A stretch of DNA of 35,807 bases from Solirubrobacteraceae bacterium (GCA_017882445.1 JADGPK010000023.1:1-35807); one strand, 5' to 3'; positions 1 through 8,897 are shown, counted from the stretch's first letter. A program made the numbers and translations. Notes: a model not told the origin generated them from the letters alone.

Positions 1-165
1 CCACAGCGGCCTGCGCGTCGTGATCGAGCGGGCCATCGCCGAGCGGTTGCCGTCGGGCGCTATGACCGCCAAACGGATCCCCTCGATCCCTGCCAGCACG
101 CGGCGCATCGCCTGCAGGCCCTCGGCCTCGATCCCATCGTCGTTTGTCAGCAGAACGTTCAGCAT
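1..165 (-). CDS. surE: 5'/3'-nucleotidase SurE (partial, N-terminal 55 residues)
   Basis: SurE is a metal-dependent phosphatase that removes phosphate from nucleoside monophosphates. The visible N-terminus reads MLNVLLTNDDGIEAEGLQ and continues with IAPDGNRSAMARSIT. These are the family's metal-binding NDDG motif and the conserved APDxNRS segment. The frame is open to base 1, so the C-terminal three quarters lie outside the window. The ATG at 163-165 is preceded by GGAGAG six to seven bases upstream, which supports this start. It is divergent from the secreted-protein gene at 235, with 69 bp between them. The family call rests on two diagnostic motifs in the right order and spacing. Confidence 0.93.
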   Translation of the reverse strand, partial: MLNVLLTNDDGIEAEGLQAMRRVLAGIEGIRLAVIAPDGNRSAMARSITTRRPLW

Positions 166-222
166 GTCGTTCTCTCCAGCATAGGGGCCCGATAGGTGTC
201 AGTTGGTCCCCGCCCGTGAAGA

Positions 223-228
223 TATGCT
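223..228 (+). promoter_or_regulatory. Possible -10 box for a leaderless mRNA
   Basis: TATGCT (TAnnnT type) ends six bases before the GTG at 235, and no Shine-Dalgarno sequence is visible there. This spacing is typical of leaderless actinobacterial transcripts. No convincing -35 was found at 16-18 bp (a TTGGTC at 203-208 is only 14 bp away), so the call is weak. Confidence 0.3.
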
Positions 229-234
229 GCGCGG

Positions 235-2016
235 GTGACCGTGGCGGCGTCCCTGTTGCGCGACGCAATCCAGCGGCGAGGGCACCCGCGGAGTCTCGCT
301 CGGGGCATCCCGCTCGCCGCCTCAGCCGCGCTCACGGCCATAGCTGCACTCGCGACGGCGCCGGGCGCGCAGGCGACGCCTGTCGACAGGGCTTCGACAC
401 GCACCTATCTGCAGGCGCTCTACACGCTCGAGGTCGCGTTCATCCACGGCGCACCGCAGTCCAGGGTGTCTGTCGACGCGCTCGCCGGTCGGATCGGCGG
501 CGAATGCGCGGGCGTCCTCGCGGGCGCTCCCCAGCAAGATGCGTTCATCGGCCTTTCGCATTCGCCCGCCCGCCCGCTGCTCTCTCCGAAGGCCAGCGGC
601 GAAGCGCAGCGCAGCGCCCGCCAGCTGGCAGTGCTCGAAGGCGAGCTGTTCGCGAACGTGCTCGCCGCCCAAGATCAGCCTGACCAGCAGGCAATCGTGA
701 CGTTCGCACACACGATCACCCAGCTGACGTGGAGCAAGCGGAGGATCTCACAGCTGGTACGCGACAACACTGCGCTGTTTGTATCGCTGCTCGAGCCGAG
801 CGCGCCGAGCGTGTGCGCCGACATGCGCGCCTGGGCTGCAAGCGGCTACCACACGCTGTTAAGCGCCAGCAGGCTCTACGAAGCCGAAGAGCAAGGCCGC
901 CAGTTGCGACTGCGCGCCACCGGTTCTCTCGATACGTTGCTGAAGCCCTATGTGGACAGGGCCGACATCCGTCGTACGAAGGCTCTTGCACTGCGGGAGA
1001 TCAGCGCATTCTCCGAGGGAGTGCAGGCACTGGACAACCTGCGCGGCACACTGGGCTTGAAGGTCGAATCCCCACCGCCCACACAACCGGGAACGGTCGT
1101 CAGCCGAGGACGGACGCGGGCGGGCGAGCGGTACACGGTGAGCGTCGGTCCACCTACGGGCGAAAACGGACCAGGCTGCGTCCACGAACTGTCGGTCGAA
1201 TTCGGCACCAGTTCGAACGTCACCTGCATCTCTCACGGCCACGACCCGGTCAGCTTCTCCGTGGGATGCGAAGAAGGACTGCTGAGGATCGAAGTGGCCG
1301 TCCCGCTCAAGACGCGACGTGTGCGTCTACGGCTCAGCGACGGCACGTCGGTGACCTCGCGCGCCGTGTTCATCCCTGCTCGGCTGGGCGGGCCGCTCCG
1401 TCTCTACGTCCAGGCGCTTCGCGGCCCGTCGCCGATTCCCGTGTCGCTGACCGAGCTCGACGGACGAGACCGCTCGCTCGGCGTGGTCGAGCTGCACGCG
1501 CCGCGGCACTGCGTCCAGCAAGTTGCGTTGGTGCCACGGTTCGTCACACGGACGATCGTCCACGGCGTCACGTCCGCCGGGACCCGGTTCGCGATCGAAG
1601 GCACAAACGCCCCCGTTCCCGGTCACGACGAGTTCAAACTCAGGATCAACACGGGCCAGCTGACGCTTGGCGAACCCCGGCCGGGCGAAGCGAGCAACGG
1701 GGCTCGCCCCTCGATCTTCGCCGGCCTGCAGTTCAGCGCAGGCTGCCTGCCGCGCCAGTACGTGATCGTCTACGGCCTGCTGAAGACGAAGGGGGCATCT
1801 GTGCTCGTGCGGACGGACACCGGCCTCGTGCGACTGGCGAAGGTCGAGATCCCGGCCGCCCTGCACACATCGGGTGTGCTCGTGTACGGCGCGTTCACAA
1901 CGTTCCCGAGCGAAGTGGTCGTCGTAAGCGCGGCCGGGAGGGTCCTCGTGCGCGAAGATCTGAGCCGCCGCGCGACCGAGGAAACCCAGTTCTGCGAAGG
2001 CTACGCCGAACCCTGA
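235..2016 (+). CDS. Secreted protein of unknown function, 593 aa
   Basis: I do not recognise the family. A GTG start gives an N-terminus with several arginines, then a hydrophobic stretch (about residues 25-43) ending in a likely signal peptidase I site after AQA (near residue 47). The mature part has two halves. Residues about 50-270 look alpha-helical and Gln/Leu/Ala-rich. Residues about 280-590 are rich in alternating Val/Thr/Arg, suggesting beta-sandwich repeats. Eight cysteines lie in the exported part, compatible with disulphides. No catalytic motif, LPxTG anchor or C-terminal membrane segment is seen. Codon use matches the neighbourhood, so it is a real gene. It ends nine bases from the convergent truA stop and has no functional link to the ribosomal genes. 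There is no good in-frame ATG alternative; the GTG two codons in is possible. Confidence 0.8.
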   Translation: MTVAASLLRDAIQRRGHPRSLARGIPLAASAALTAIAALATAPGAQATPVDRASTRTYLQALYTLEVAFIHGAPQSRVSVDALAGRIGGECAGVLAGAPQQDAFIGLSHSPARPLLSPKASGEAQRSARQLAVLEGELFANVLAAQDQPDQQAIVTFAHTITQLTWSKRRISQLVRDNTALFVSLLEPSAPSVCADMRAWAASGYHTLLSASRLYEAEEQGRQLRLRATGSLDTLLKPYVDRADIRRTKALALREISAFSEGVQALDNLRGTLGLKVESPPPTQPGTVVSRGRTRAGERYTVSVGPPTGENGPGCVHELSVEFGTSSNVTCISHGHDPVSFSVGCEEGLLRIEVAVPLKTRRVRLRLSDGTSVTSRAVFIPARLGGPLRLYVQALRGPSPIPVSLTELDGRDRSLGVVELHAPRHCVQQVALVPRFVTRTIVHGVTSAGTRFAIEGTNAPVPGHDEFKLRINTGQLTLGEPRPGEASNGARPSIFAGLQFSAGCLPRQYVIVYGLLKTKGASVLVRTDTGLVRLAKVEIPAALHTSGVLVYGAFTTFPSEVVVVSAAGRVLVREDLSRRATEETQFCEGYAEP

Positions 2017-2025
2017 CCGGCGCCG

Positions 2026-2769
2026 TCAATCACCGAGGTAGGACACCCGCACCAGCGCCAGCCCATGCGCCGGCGCGGTGCGACCGGCCGCCGAGCGGGG
2101 GCTGCCGTCGAGCAGCTCCTTGAACGCCTCGACGCCCATCAGCCCGGCGGCGACGTCGAGCATCGTGCCGACGAGCGCGCGGTTCATGTGGCGCAGGAAC
2201 GTGTCGGCCTCGATCCAGAACTCGAGCAGCTCACCGTCGCCGAGCCATTCCGCGCGGGCGACGTCGCGCACGAAGCGCGAGTGCCCTGTCTCGGTCGGCG
2301 TGAACGCCGTGAAGTCGTGTCTGCCGAGAAGCGTCCGCGCGCACTCCTCGAGCGCAGCCCGCTCGAGCCTGCCCGGCCACCAGAAGACGCGCCGGCGCTC
2401 GAACGCGCTGCGGGTGCGTCGGGCGAGAACCCGGTAGCAGTAGGTCCTGCTCGTGGCGTCGCGTCGCGCGTCGAAGCCCGCGGGCGCCGGCTCGCAGGAC
2501 AGCACGGACAGGTCGTCGGGAAGCAGCCCGTTCAGTCGCAGCGGATCGACGGCCTCGTGGGCGTAGCTTGCGACCTGGCCCCAGGCGTGCACGCCCCGAT
2601 CGGTGCGCCCCGCGACGACGAGCTTGAGCGGCTCCCCTGCGCTGTCTGACTCACCCAGGACGGTGCGCAGCGCGCGCTCGAGCTCCTCCTGCACGGTCCG
2701 CTCGTCAGGCTGGCGCGCCCAGCCGGAGAAGTCGGTGCCGTCGTACTCGATCGTGAGCTTGCTGACCAT
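2026..2769 (-). CDS. truA: tRNA pseudouridine(38-40) synthase TruA, 247 aa
   Basis: TruA isomerises uridines 38-40 in the anticodon arm of many tRNAs. The start IEYDGTDFSGWARQ and the catalytic segment AGRTDRGVHAWGQ are diagnostic, with Asp57 as the nucleophile. Downstream, RFVRDV and FLRHMNRALVGTMLDVA match the C-terminal family motifs. Length is normal (245-270). It is the last gene of the alpha-operon block, 32 bp after rplQ, a common actinobacterial position. Its stop is nine bases from the stop of the convergent secreted-protein gene, leaving no room for separate terminators. Confidence 0.97.
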   Translation of the reverse strand: MVSKLTIEYDGTDFSGWARQPDERTVQEELERALRTVLGESDSAGEPLKLVVAGRTDRGVHAWGQVASYAHEAVDPLRLNGLLPDDLSVLSCEPAPAGFDARRDATSRTYCYRVLARRTRSAFERRRVFWWPGRLERAALEECARTLLGRHDFTAFTPTETGHSRFVRDVARAEWLGDGELLEFWIEADTFLRHMNRALVGTMLDVAAGLMGVEAFKELLDGSPRSAAGRTAPAHGLALVRVSYLGD

Positions 2770-2801
2770 CCCTGCGCGGCGGCGCCGCGACCCCGCACCC
2801 T

Positions 2802-3155
2802 CTAGACGAGCTCGATGAAGACCATCTCGGTCGAGTCGCTGCGACGCGGACCGAGTTTCAGGATGCGCGTGTAGCCACCGGGCCGCTCGGCGTAGCGGGG
2901 AGCGACCTCGACGAACAGCTTGTGCACCGCGAACTTGTCCTGCGAGAGCGTCGAGAGCGCCTGGCGGCGCGCGTGCAGGTCTCCGCGCTTGGCGAGCGTG
3001 ATCAGTTTCTCGATCTCGGGCTTGACCGCCTTGGCCTTGGCCTCCGTCGTCTTGATCCGCTCATGCTCGATGAGCTCCTTGCTCAGGTTCATGAGCAGCG
3101 ACTTGCGGTGCGCCGAGTCACGGCTGAGCTTGTGGCGTGTCTTCTTGTGGCGCAT
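2802..3155 (-). CDS. rplQ: 50S ribosomal protein L17
   Basis: L17 sits at the bottom of the 50S subunit near the exit tunnel. The N-terminus [20 protein letters not shown], followed by [19 protein letters not shown], is the family signature. The C-terminus ends in [23 protein letters not shown]. At 117 aa it is the compact form, without the long acidic tail of many actinobacterial L17 proteins. That is worth noting because other proteins in this cluster have large tails. It lies 35 bp after rpoA and has no obvious Shine-Dalgarno sequence. Confidence 0.98.
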   Translation of the reverse strand: MRHKKTRHKLSRDSAHRKSLLMNLSKELIEHERIKTTEAKAKAVKPEIEKLITLAKRGDLHARRQALSTLSQDKFAVHKLFVEVAPRYAERPGGYTRILKLGPRRSDSTEMVFIELV

Positions 3156-3190
3156 GGTCGCTTTTAGTCTAGTCGGCGCGAGCGAGCGCC

Positions 3191-4165
3191 CTAGTCCTGC
3201 CGGAGATTCAGGCCGCGGGCGTACAGCGTTTCGATGACCTCGTCGATCGACTTTTTGCCGAAGTTCGGGATCGCGTTCAACTCCGCCTCGGACTTGGAGA
3301 TCAGGTCGCCCACCGTCTGGATGCCCGCGCGCTTGAGGCAGTTGTACGACCGCACGCCCAGCTCCAGCTCCTCGATCAGGATGCCGAACTCCTCGCCCTG
3401 CAGGGCCGCCTGCGGGCCGCTGCCCACGGCGAGGCCGTGAGCGTCGAGCTGTCCACCGGGGACCGCCCGCAGCTCCTGGATGCGATCGGCGTCCGTGAAG
3501 ATCGCCAGCTGGCTGATCAGAAGCTCCGCAGCCTCGCGCAGCGCTGCCTGGGGGTCGATCGAGCCGTCGGTCTCGATGTCCAGGGTGAGCTTGTCGAAGT
3601 CCGTCTTCTGTCCCACACGTGCCTGCTCGACCGCGTAGGCCACGCGGCGCACGGGAGAGAAGATGGAGTCGATCGGGATCACGCCGATCGGCTGGTCGGC
3701 GGACTTGTTCTCCTCGGCCGGCCGGTAGCCACGCCCGCGCCCGATCGTCATGTACAGCTCCAGCTTGGTTTTCTTCTCGAGCGTCGCGATGTGCAGGTCG
3801 GGGTTGAGGATCTCGACGCCCGCGGGCAGGTCGATGTCCTTCGCCGTGATCTCGCCCGGTCCCGTGACCACCAGCGGCGCCTCGACCTCGCTGGCGTCCG
3901 AGTGCATGCGGCAGACCACGCCCTTGAGGTTGAGCACGATGTCGGTGACGTCCTCCTTGACGCCCTGAATCGTTGAGAACTCGTGTGCGACGCCCTCGAT
4001 ACGCACGCTCGTGACGGCTGCGCCGGCGAGGGAGGAGAGCAATACGCGCCGCAGCGAGTTGCCGAACGTGTAGCCGAAACCGCGATCGAGCGGCTCGATC
4101 GTGAACGTGCCACGGTTTTGCTCCACCGACTCACTTGTGATCCGGGGGATTTGGAAGTCGAGCAT
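3191..4165 (-). CDS. rpoA: DNA-directed RNA polymerase subunit alpha, 324 aa
   Basis: The alpha subunit dimerises to nucleate RNA polymerase assembly, and its C-terminal domain contacts UP elements and activators. The N-terminal domain shows [32 protein letters not shown] (in part), the subunit-assembly core. The C-terminal domain (about residues 250-324) has [16 protein letters not shown] and the helix-hairpin-helix region ending [12 protein letters not shown]. The start MLDFQIPRI at 4165 is chosen because it aligns with the family and has AGGACT just upstream. An ATG ten codons further upstream would add residues unlike the family. It lies between rpsD (101 bp) and rplQ (25 bp). Confidence 0.98.
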   Translation of the reverse strand: MLDFQIPRITSESVEQNRGTFTIEPLDRGFGYTFGNSLRRVLLSSLAGAAVTSVRIEGVAHEFSTIQGVKEDVTDIVLNLKGVVCRMHSDASEVEAPLVVTGPGEITAKDIDLPAGVEILNPDLHIATLEKKTKLELYMTIGRGRGYRPAEENKSADQPIGVIPIDSIFSPVRRVAYAVEQARVGQKTDFDKLTLDIETDGSIDPQAALREAAELLISQLAIFTDADRIQELRAVPGGQLDAHGLAVGSGPQAALQGEEFGILIEELELGVRSYNCLKRAGIQTVGDLISKSEAELNAIPNFGKKSIDEVIETLYARGLNLRQD

Positions 4166-4266
4166 GAGAGTCCTAACGTCGTTTTGGTGTCGCACCGGCG
4201 TCGGTCATGACGCCGGCTCTGAAGGGCCGCCACCCGCCATGGGCCGCGGCACAGGCAAATTTCCTA

Positions 4267-4887
4267 CTACTTCGAGTACAGCTCGACGATGAGCTGCTCC
4301 TGCACCGGCGCGGCGACCTCGCGTCGCTCCGGCTTGCGCAGCACCTTGGCCGAGAGCGACTCGTGATCGGCCTGGAGCCACGGGGGAATCTGTCCGGTGA
4401 GCTCAGTTGCGTCTCTGACAACCTGTGTGGCGGGTGTCTCCGCCTTGATCGTGATCACGTCACCGGGGCGTACCTGGTAGCTGGGGATGTTCACGCGCCG
4501 GCCGTTGACCGTCCAGTGGCCATGCAGAATCAGCTGGCGCGACTGACGGCGCGATGCGGCGAACCCGAGCCGCACGAGGACGTTGTCCAGGCGGCACTCC
4601 AGCAGCGCGAGCAGGTTCTCGCCGGTGATCCCCGCCTGGCGCGAGGCCTTGACGTAGTAGCCGTGGAACTGCTTCTCGAGCACTCCGTAGTAGCGGCGCG
4701 CCTTCTGCTTCTCCCGCAGCTGCACGCGGTACTCGCTCTGTTTCATGCGCCCGCGGCCGTGCTCGCCCGGCGGGTATGAGCGGCGCTCGACGCCGCACTT
4801 GTCCGTCAGGCAGCGCTCGCCCTTGAGGAACAGCTTCTGCCCCTCACGGCGGCACTGCTTGCACTGGGGTCCCGTGTCTCTGGCCAT
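4267..4887 (-). CDS. rpsD: 30S ribosomal protein S4, zinc-binding form
   Basis: S4 is a primary 16S rRNA binder that nucleates the 30S body and, with S3 and S5, lines the mRNA entry. The N-terminus has four cysteines in the order C9-x2-C12-x13-C26-x4-C31 (CKQC, then RCLTDKC), the zinc-binding C+ form. The S4 RNA-binding domain follows (about residues 96-160: LECRLDNVLVRLGFAASRRQ, then the VNGRRVNIPSYQVRPGD region). Length 206 is normal. GGAGGG lies nine bases before the ATG. rpsK ends four bases upstream. In E. coli S4 represses the alpha operon; no such leader structure was assigned here. Confidence 0.98.
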   Translation of the reverse strand: MARDTGPQCKQCRREGQKLFLKGERCLTDKCGVERRSYPPGEHGRGRMKQSEYRVQLREKQKARRYYGVLEKQFHGYYVKASRQAGITGENLLALLECRLDNVLVRLGFAASRRQSRQLILHGHWTVNGRRVNIPSYQVRPGDVITIKAETPATQVVRDATELTGQIPPWLQADHESLSAKVLRKPERREVAAPVQEQLIVELYSK

Positions 4888-4891
4888 CGCT

Positions 4892-5287
4892 TTAGACCCT
4901 CCGCCGCTTGCGGGGGCGGCAGCCGTTGTGGGCCTGCGGGGTGACGTCCTTGACGCCCGTCACCTCCAGGCCGGCCGCCTGCAAGGAGCGGATCGCGGTC
5001 TCGCGACCCGAACCGGGGCCCTTGACATAGACCTCGACCTTCTGGAGCCCCTGCTCGAGCCCCTTGCGCGCCGCCGCGTCTGCGGTCACCTGGGCTGCGA
5101 ACGGCGTGGACTTGCGCGAGCCCTTGAAGCCCGCGCCGCCGGCGGACTCCCAGGCGATCACGTTGCCCTGGGTGTCGGTGAGCGAGACGATCGTGTTGTT
5201 GAAGGAAGTCTTGATGTGCGCCTGGCCGACCGGAATGTTCTTTTTCGGCTTGCGCCGGCCGCGGGCACGTTTTGGAGCTGGGGGCAT
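4892..5287 (-). CDS. rpsK: 30S ribosomal protein S11
   Basis: S11 forms part of the 30S platform next to the E site. The sequence from [20 protein letters not shown] through [21 protein letters not shown] to [20 protein letters not shown] and the final [13 protein letters not shown] is canonical. The N-terminal 17 residues are basic and proline-rich, as in other S11 proteins. The ATG shares its A with the rpsM stop (TAATG), which implies translational coupling. Length 131 is typical. Confidence 0.98.
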   Translation of the reverse strand: MPPAPKRARGRRKPKKNIPVGQAHIKTSFNNTIVSLTDTQGNVIAWESAGGAGFKGSRKSTPFAAQVTADAAARKGLEQGLQKVEVYVKGPGSGRETAIRSLQAAGLEVTGVKDVTPQAHNGCRPRKRRRV

Positions 5288-5670
5288 TACTTCTTACCGG
5301 CTTTCTTCTTGCCCGCCACCTGCATGCGCTTGGGCCCCTTGCGCGTGCGGGCGTTGGTCTTGGTCTTCTGTCCCCGCACCGGCAGGCCACGGCGGTGGCG
5401 CAGGCCGCGATAGCAGCCGATCTCCTGCAGCCGCTTGATGTCCTGCGAGCGCTCGCGCCGAAGATCGCCCTCGACGGTCAGACCGTCGTCGATCACGTCG
5501 CGAAGCTTGGCCACCTCTTCCTCGGTGAGGTCGCGGATGTAGGTGTCGGGACTCACGCCGACCTGGCTGAGAACTTTGTTGGACGTCGAGCGTCCGATTC
5601 CGTAGATGTAGGTCAGCCCTATCTCCGAACGCTTGTTCAGAGGCAGGTTGACTCCCGCGATGCGCGCCAC
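5287..5670 (-). CDS. rpsM: 30S ribosomal protein S13
   Basis: S13 is in the 30S head and bridges to L5 of the 50S; its basic tail touches the P-site tRNA. The start [21 protein letters not shown], the [17 protein letters not shown] segment, and [20 protein letters not shown] are diagnostic. The last 20 residues are lysine/arginine-rich and end in KKAGKK. The start codon is GTG (5668-5670), eight bases after the rpmJ stop. Its contact partner L5 carries a long acidic tail in this genome (see rplE). Confidence 0.98.
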   Translation of the reverse strand: MARIAGVNLPLNKRSEIGLTYIYGIGRSTSNKVLSQVGVSPDTYIRDLTEEEVAKLRDVIDDGLTVEGDLRRERSQDIKRLQEIGCYRGLRHRRGLPVRGQKTKTNARTRKGPKRMQVAGKKKAGKK

Positions 5671-5678
5671 CTAGCCAA

Positions 5679-5792
5679 TCACCCCTGGCGCTGCTTGTGG
5701 CGCTTGTTCTGGCAGATGACCAGCACCACTCCGTGGCGGCGGATGATCTTGCACTTCTCGCACATCGGCTTGACCGACGGTCTTACCTTCAT
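5679..5792 (-). CDS. rpmJ: 50S ribosomal protein L36, zinc form, 37 aa
   Basis: L36 is a 37-residue zinc-ribbon protein that packs against 23S rRNA. The sequence begins [20 protein letters not shown] and ends [11 protein letters not shown]. The C11-x2-C14-x12-C27-x4-H32 ligand set is complete, so this is the C+ form. A good Shine-Dalgarno (AAAGGGA) sits just upstream of the ATG. It is the first gene after a 227-bp gap, so a promoter for the alpha block may lie upstream. In most related bacteria infA would directly precede it; here it does not. Confidence 0.97.
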   Translation of the reverse strand: MKVRPSVKPMCEKCKIIRRHGVVLVICQNKRHKQRQG

Positions 5793-6019
5793 GATCCCTT
5801 TCGGCGGCTGTGGTTCCGGCGACGCGGCTCTGGCTGCCGTTGCGGCCGCCGCTACCGTGTCGTGGAGATGCCGTTGGGCAGGCAGAGAAGCCTCGCCCTC
5901 GGGCAGGACTCGTGATGGTAGCAAGTTCGCACTCACCGGGCCCGCCCAAGTGGAGCGGCCCGGAAGGACGATCGGCACCCGACCGCCCGCTGGGACGGGC
6001 GGCCCCCCGCAAACAGGCC
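5793..6019 (-). other. map-rpmJ gap without infA
   Basis: These 227 bp separate map from rpmJ. None of the six frames encodes an IF-1 sequence (no DVIEVEGTV-like or LPNAMFRVEL-like stretch), although infA usually sits here. The stretch holds a GC-rich hairpin next to map (5983-6002) and a good ribosome binding site for rpmJ. TACCAT on the minus strand could serve as a -10 box, but no matching -35 was found. Confidence 0.7.
5983..6002 (-). terminator. GC hairpin downstream of map (no U-tract)
   Basis: CCGCCCG and CGGGCGG form a perfect 7-bp stem with a 6-base loop, about 18 bases past the map stop. No run of T follows on the minus strand, so it is either a weak or factor-dependent terminator or a processing/stability hairpin at the end of the spc transcript. 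Confidence 0.45.
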
Positions 6020-6826
6020 TCAGCCCGCGCTTGCCACGCCCTCGATGAGCGGCGCCGTGGCGCGTGCGTCGGGGGCCAGATGCCATGGCGTGAGCACCTG
6101 CGGCCCCGCGGCGGTGATCGCGACCGTGAACTCGAAATGCGCTGCCGGAGAGCCGTCCTGGGAGAAGATCGCCCAGCCATCGGAGCCCATGCGGACCGCG
6201 GAACGCCCTGCGGTGGTCATCGGCTCGATGGCGAGGACCATGCCCTCCTCGAGCAGCGGGCCCTTGCCCGGCTTTCCATAGTTGGGCACCTGGGGATCCT
6301 CGTGCATGCTGCGCCCGACGCCGTGACCGACGAGCGAGCGTACGACCGACAGCCCGGCGCCCTCGGCCAGCCGCTGGATCGCGCTGGAGACATCGCCGAT
6401 GCGGTTGCCCACGCGACACTCGGCCACACCGGCATGCAACGACTCCTCGGTGGCGCTGAGGAGGTTGCTCGCCTCCTTGCTCACGTCCCGCACCGGAAAG
6501 GTGCGCGCCGCGTCCGCGACCCAGCCGTCGAGTGTCACTCCCACGTCTATGGAGATGATGTCGCCGCTCTTCAGGCGATAGGGCCCGGGGATCCCGTGCA
6601 CGATCATCGCGTTCGGCGATGCGCAGATCGAGCCCGGGAACCCGCGGTAGCCCTTGAAGGTGGGCTCGCCGCCGCGCGAGCGGATGAAGCGCTCGGCGAG
6701 CTTGTCCAACTCCCCCGTGCTGATGCCCTGGCGGACGTTGCTCGCCATCAGATCCAGCGTAGCCGCGAGGATCGCGCCCGCCCGCGCCATCTTCTCGATC
6801 TCCTCGGGGGACTTCCTGATGATCAC
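6020..6826 (-). CDS. map: Type I methionine aminopeptidase, 268 aa
   Basis: Map removes the initiator methionine from nascent proteins at the ribosome. All five metal ligands of the pita-bread fold are present: Asp94 (SIDVGV), Asp105 (ADAART), His168 ([12 protein letters not shown]), Glu201 (AIEPM) and Glu232 (HFEFTV). His77 ([10 protein letters not shown]) is the substrate-site histidine. The residue after the last Glu is Phe where His is common (FEHT), a mild variation. The start is GTG at 6824-6826, 22 bp after adk. There is no zinc-finger N-terminal extension, so this is the short (type Ia) form. Confidence 0.97.
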   Translation of the reverse strand: MIIRKSPEEIEKMARAGAILAATLDLMASNVRQGISTGELDKLAERFIRSRGGEPTFKGYRGFPGSICASPNAMIVHGIPGPYRLKSGDIISIDVGVTLDGWVADAARTFPVRDVSKEASNLLSATEESLHAGVAECRVGNRIGDVSSAIQRLAEGAGLSVVRSLVGHGVGRSMHEDPQVPNYGKPGKGPLLEEGMVLAIEPMTTAGRSAVRMGSDGWAIFSQDGSPAAHFEFTVAITAAGPQVLTPWHLAPDARATAPLIEGVASAG

Positions 6827-6848
6827 CCCGGGAGCTTAGCTTGCGCCG

Positions 6849-7526
6849 CTAGAGGTTCTCCTCGAGGCGCAGCGTGGCCACGGTCGCACGGATGTGCGCG
6901 TGAACCTCGTCGGGGTCGCGCGTCCCGTCGAAGCGGCGCAGCACCCCCGCCCCGTCGTAGTAGGCGATCAGCGGCTCGGTCTGGGCGTGGTAGACCTCCA
7001 GCCGGGTGCGGATCGTCTCCTCCTTGTCGTCGTCGCGCTGGATGAGACGCACGCCGTCCTGGTCGCAGACGCCCTCGTGCTTGGGCGGGTCGAAGTCGAC
7101 GTGGTAGATGTGGGTCGGGTTCTTCACGCACACGCGCCTGCCGGCCATGCGGCGCACGACCTCGTCGTCGGGGACCTCGATCAGCAGCGCCGCCGTCAGG
7201 TGGCGCTCGAGACCGCTGAGCGCCTCGCCGAGCGCGTCGGCCTGCTGACGGTTGCGCGGGAAGCCGTCGAGCAGGAAGCCGTCGCGGGCGTCGCCGCCGG
7301 CGACGCGCTCGACGATCATGCCCACGATCACCTCGTCCGGGACGAGCTTGCCCGCGTCCATGAAGCTCTTCGCCTCGCGGCCCAACTCGGTCCCTTCGGC
7401 CACCTGCGCGCGCAGGATGTCGCCGGTGGCGATGTGGGGCAGCGAGAAGTCCTCGCGCAGGCGGTCGGCCTGGGTGCCCTTCCCGGCGCCGGGCGGGCCC
7501 AGCAGGATGAGGTTCAGCTCGGACAA
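6849..7526 (-). CDS. adk: Adenylate kinase, long-LID form with altered zinc site
   Basis: Adenylate kinase interconverts ATP+AMP and 2 ADP. The P-loop GPPGAGKGT is at residues 10-18, the AMP-binding segment ATGDILR at about 33-39, and DGFPRN at 87-92. The long LID domain (about 130-168) normally holds a four-ligand zinc site. Here the positions read C133, N136, C154 and D157 (CVKN and CDQD), so one canonical cysteine is Asn and the last is Asp. Metal binding is therefore doubtful. The start is TTG at 7524-7526; family alignment of the N-terminal strand supports it. GGAG lies only two bases upstream of the TTG, which is suboptimal. The secY-adk gap is 99 bp. Confidence 0.96.
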   Translation of the reverse strand: MSELNLILLGPPGAGKGTQADRLREDFSLPHIATGDILRAQVAEGTELGREAKSFMDAGKLVPDEVIVGMIVERVAGGDARDGFLLDGFPRNRQQADALGEALSGLERHLTAALLIEVPDDEVVRRMAGRRVCVKNPTHIYHVDFDPPKHEGVCDQDGVRLIQRDDDKEETIRTRLEVYHAQTEPLIAYYDGAGVLRRFDGTRDPDEVHAHIRATVATLRLEENL

Positions 7527-7625
7527 GACTCCGGGCAGACTATCCGCTCAGGCGGGGCTCTTGCCAGTGGCGCACGCCTGCGCCCACCACCGAGGCGGAC
7601 GGACGGGCGGCCCGACCGGTCAGAG

Positions 7626-8897
7626 CTACTTCAGGAATCCCTCATAGCTTCGCATCATCAGCTGCGCCTCGAGCTGCTTCATCGTTTCGAGCGCCACGCC
7701 GATCACGATCAGGATGGAGGTGCCGCCGAAGAAGAAGTTCTGGTGCGTCTGCGCAATCAGGATCGCCGGCAGTGCCGCCACCGCCGCGAGGAACAGCGCG
7801 CCGGGAAACGTCAGTCGTGCGAGGATCCGGTCGAGGAATTCGGCCGTCGGGCGACCTGGCCGGACACCCGGGATGAACCCGCCGTACTTCTTCAGGTTGT
7901 CCGCCTGGTCGACCGGATTGAACGTGACCGCGGTGTAGAAGTAGGTGAACACGATGATGAACAGCGACTCGCCGACCACGTAGTGCCAGCCGTTGGGCGA
8001 GAAGAAGTCCGAGATCTGCTGGCCCCAATGGGTTTTGACGAGCTGTCCCACGGTGGGCGGAAAGGCCATGATGCTCGCGGCGAAGATCACAGGGATCACC
8101 CCCGCCATGTTCACGCGCAGCGGCAGGTAGGTCTGCCCTCCCTCGGACATGCGCCGTCCGATCACGCGCTTGGCGTACTGCACCGGGATGCGCCGCTGGC
8201 CTTCCTGCACGAACACGATCCCAGCCACCACGGCGAGTACGAGGAAGGGCATCATCACCTTGAAGACCTGGTCCTGGGTCGTCCACCAGGCCTGGATGCC
8301 GCCGGGCAGACGCGCGACGATCGAGGCGAAGATCAGCAGCGAGATGCCGTTGCCGATACCCCGCTGGGTGATCAGCTCGCCGATCCACATCAGCAGAATG
8401 CACCCGGTCGTCAGGCAGATCACGATCAGGAAGATGTGCGGAGCGTCGAAGTGCGTGACCACCGATTCGCCGGCTTTGGCCTGCAGCGTGTGGAACAGGA
8501 AGACGTATCCGATCGACTGGGCGAACGCCAGCCCGACGGTCAGGTAGCGGGTGTACTGGGTGATGCGCGCCTGCCCGACCTCGCCTTCCTTGGAGAGCTT
8601 CTCCAGCGACGGCACCGCCACCTGCAGCAGTTGCAGGATGATCGAGGAGGTGATGTAGGGCATGATCCCCAGCGCGAAGATCGCGATCCGCGAGAGGCCT
8701 CCACCGGAGAAGAGGTTGAGAAGCCCGAGGATGTTCGAGCCGCCGAACTGCTTCTGGATGTTGTTGACCGCCGTGAGGTTGACGCCGGGCACCGGTATGT
8801 GCGAGCCCAGGCGGTATATGAGCAGCAAGCCCGCCGTGAAGGCGATCTTCTTGCGGATGTCAGCGACCTGGAAGGCGCTCAGGATGGTGGAGAGCAT
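7626..8897 (-). CDS. secY: Preprotein translocase channel subunit SecY, 423 aa
   Basis: SecY is the membrane channel of the Sec translocon. The sequence shows about ten hydrophobic segments and family motifs: IAFTAGLLLIYRLGSHIPVPG near the start (TM1), LGIMPYITSSIILQLL (TM2b/3 region), GQARITQYTRYLTVGLAFAQ, and the cytosolic loops TYLPLRVNMAGVIPVIFA and KKYGGFIPGVRPGRPTAEFL, which contact the ribosome and SecA. The ATG directly follows the rplO stop, with GAGGGC inside the end of rplO as ribosome binding site, so translation is coupled. Length is typical of actinobacterial SecY. Confidence 0.98.
   Translation of the reverse strand: MLSTILSAFQVADIRKKIAFTAGLLLIYRLGSHIPVPGVNLTAVNNIQKQFGGSNILGLLNLFSGGGLSRIAIFALGIMPYITSSIILQLLQVAVPSLEKLSKEGEVGQARITQYTRYLTVGLAFAQSIGYVFLFHTLQAKAGESVVTHFDAPHIFLIVICLTTGCILLMWIGELITQRGIGNGISLLIFASIVARLPGGIQAWWTTQDQVFKVMMPFLVLAVVAGIVFVQEGQRRIPVQYAKRVIGRRMSEGGQTYLPLRVNMAGVIPVIFAASIMAFPPTVGQLVKTHWGQQISDFFSPNGWHYVVGESLFIIVFTYFYTAVTFNPVDQADNLKKYGGFIPGVRPGRPTAEFLDRILARLTFPGALFLAAVAALPAILIAQTHQNFFFGGTSILIVIGVALETMKQLEAQLMMRSYEGFLK

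Noticed and set aside
5793-6019. Search for a hidden or frameshifted infA
   Set aside because: No stretch in any frame matches the IF-1 OB-fold motifs, so neither a gene nor a pseudogene was called.
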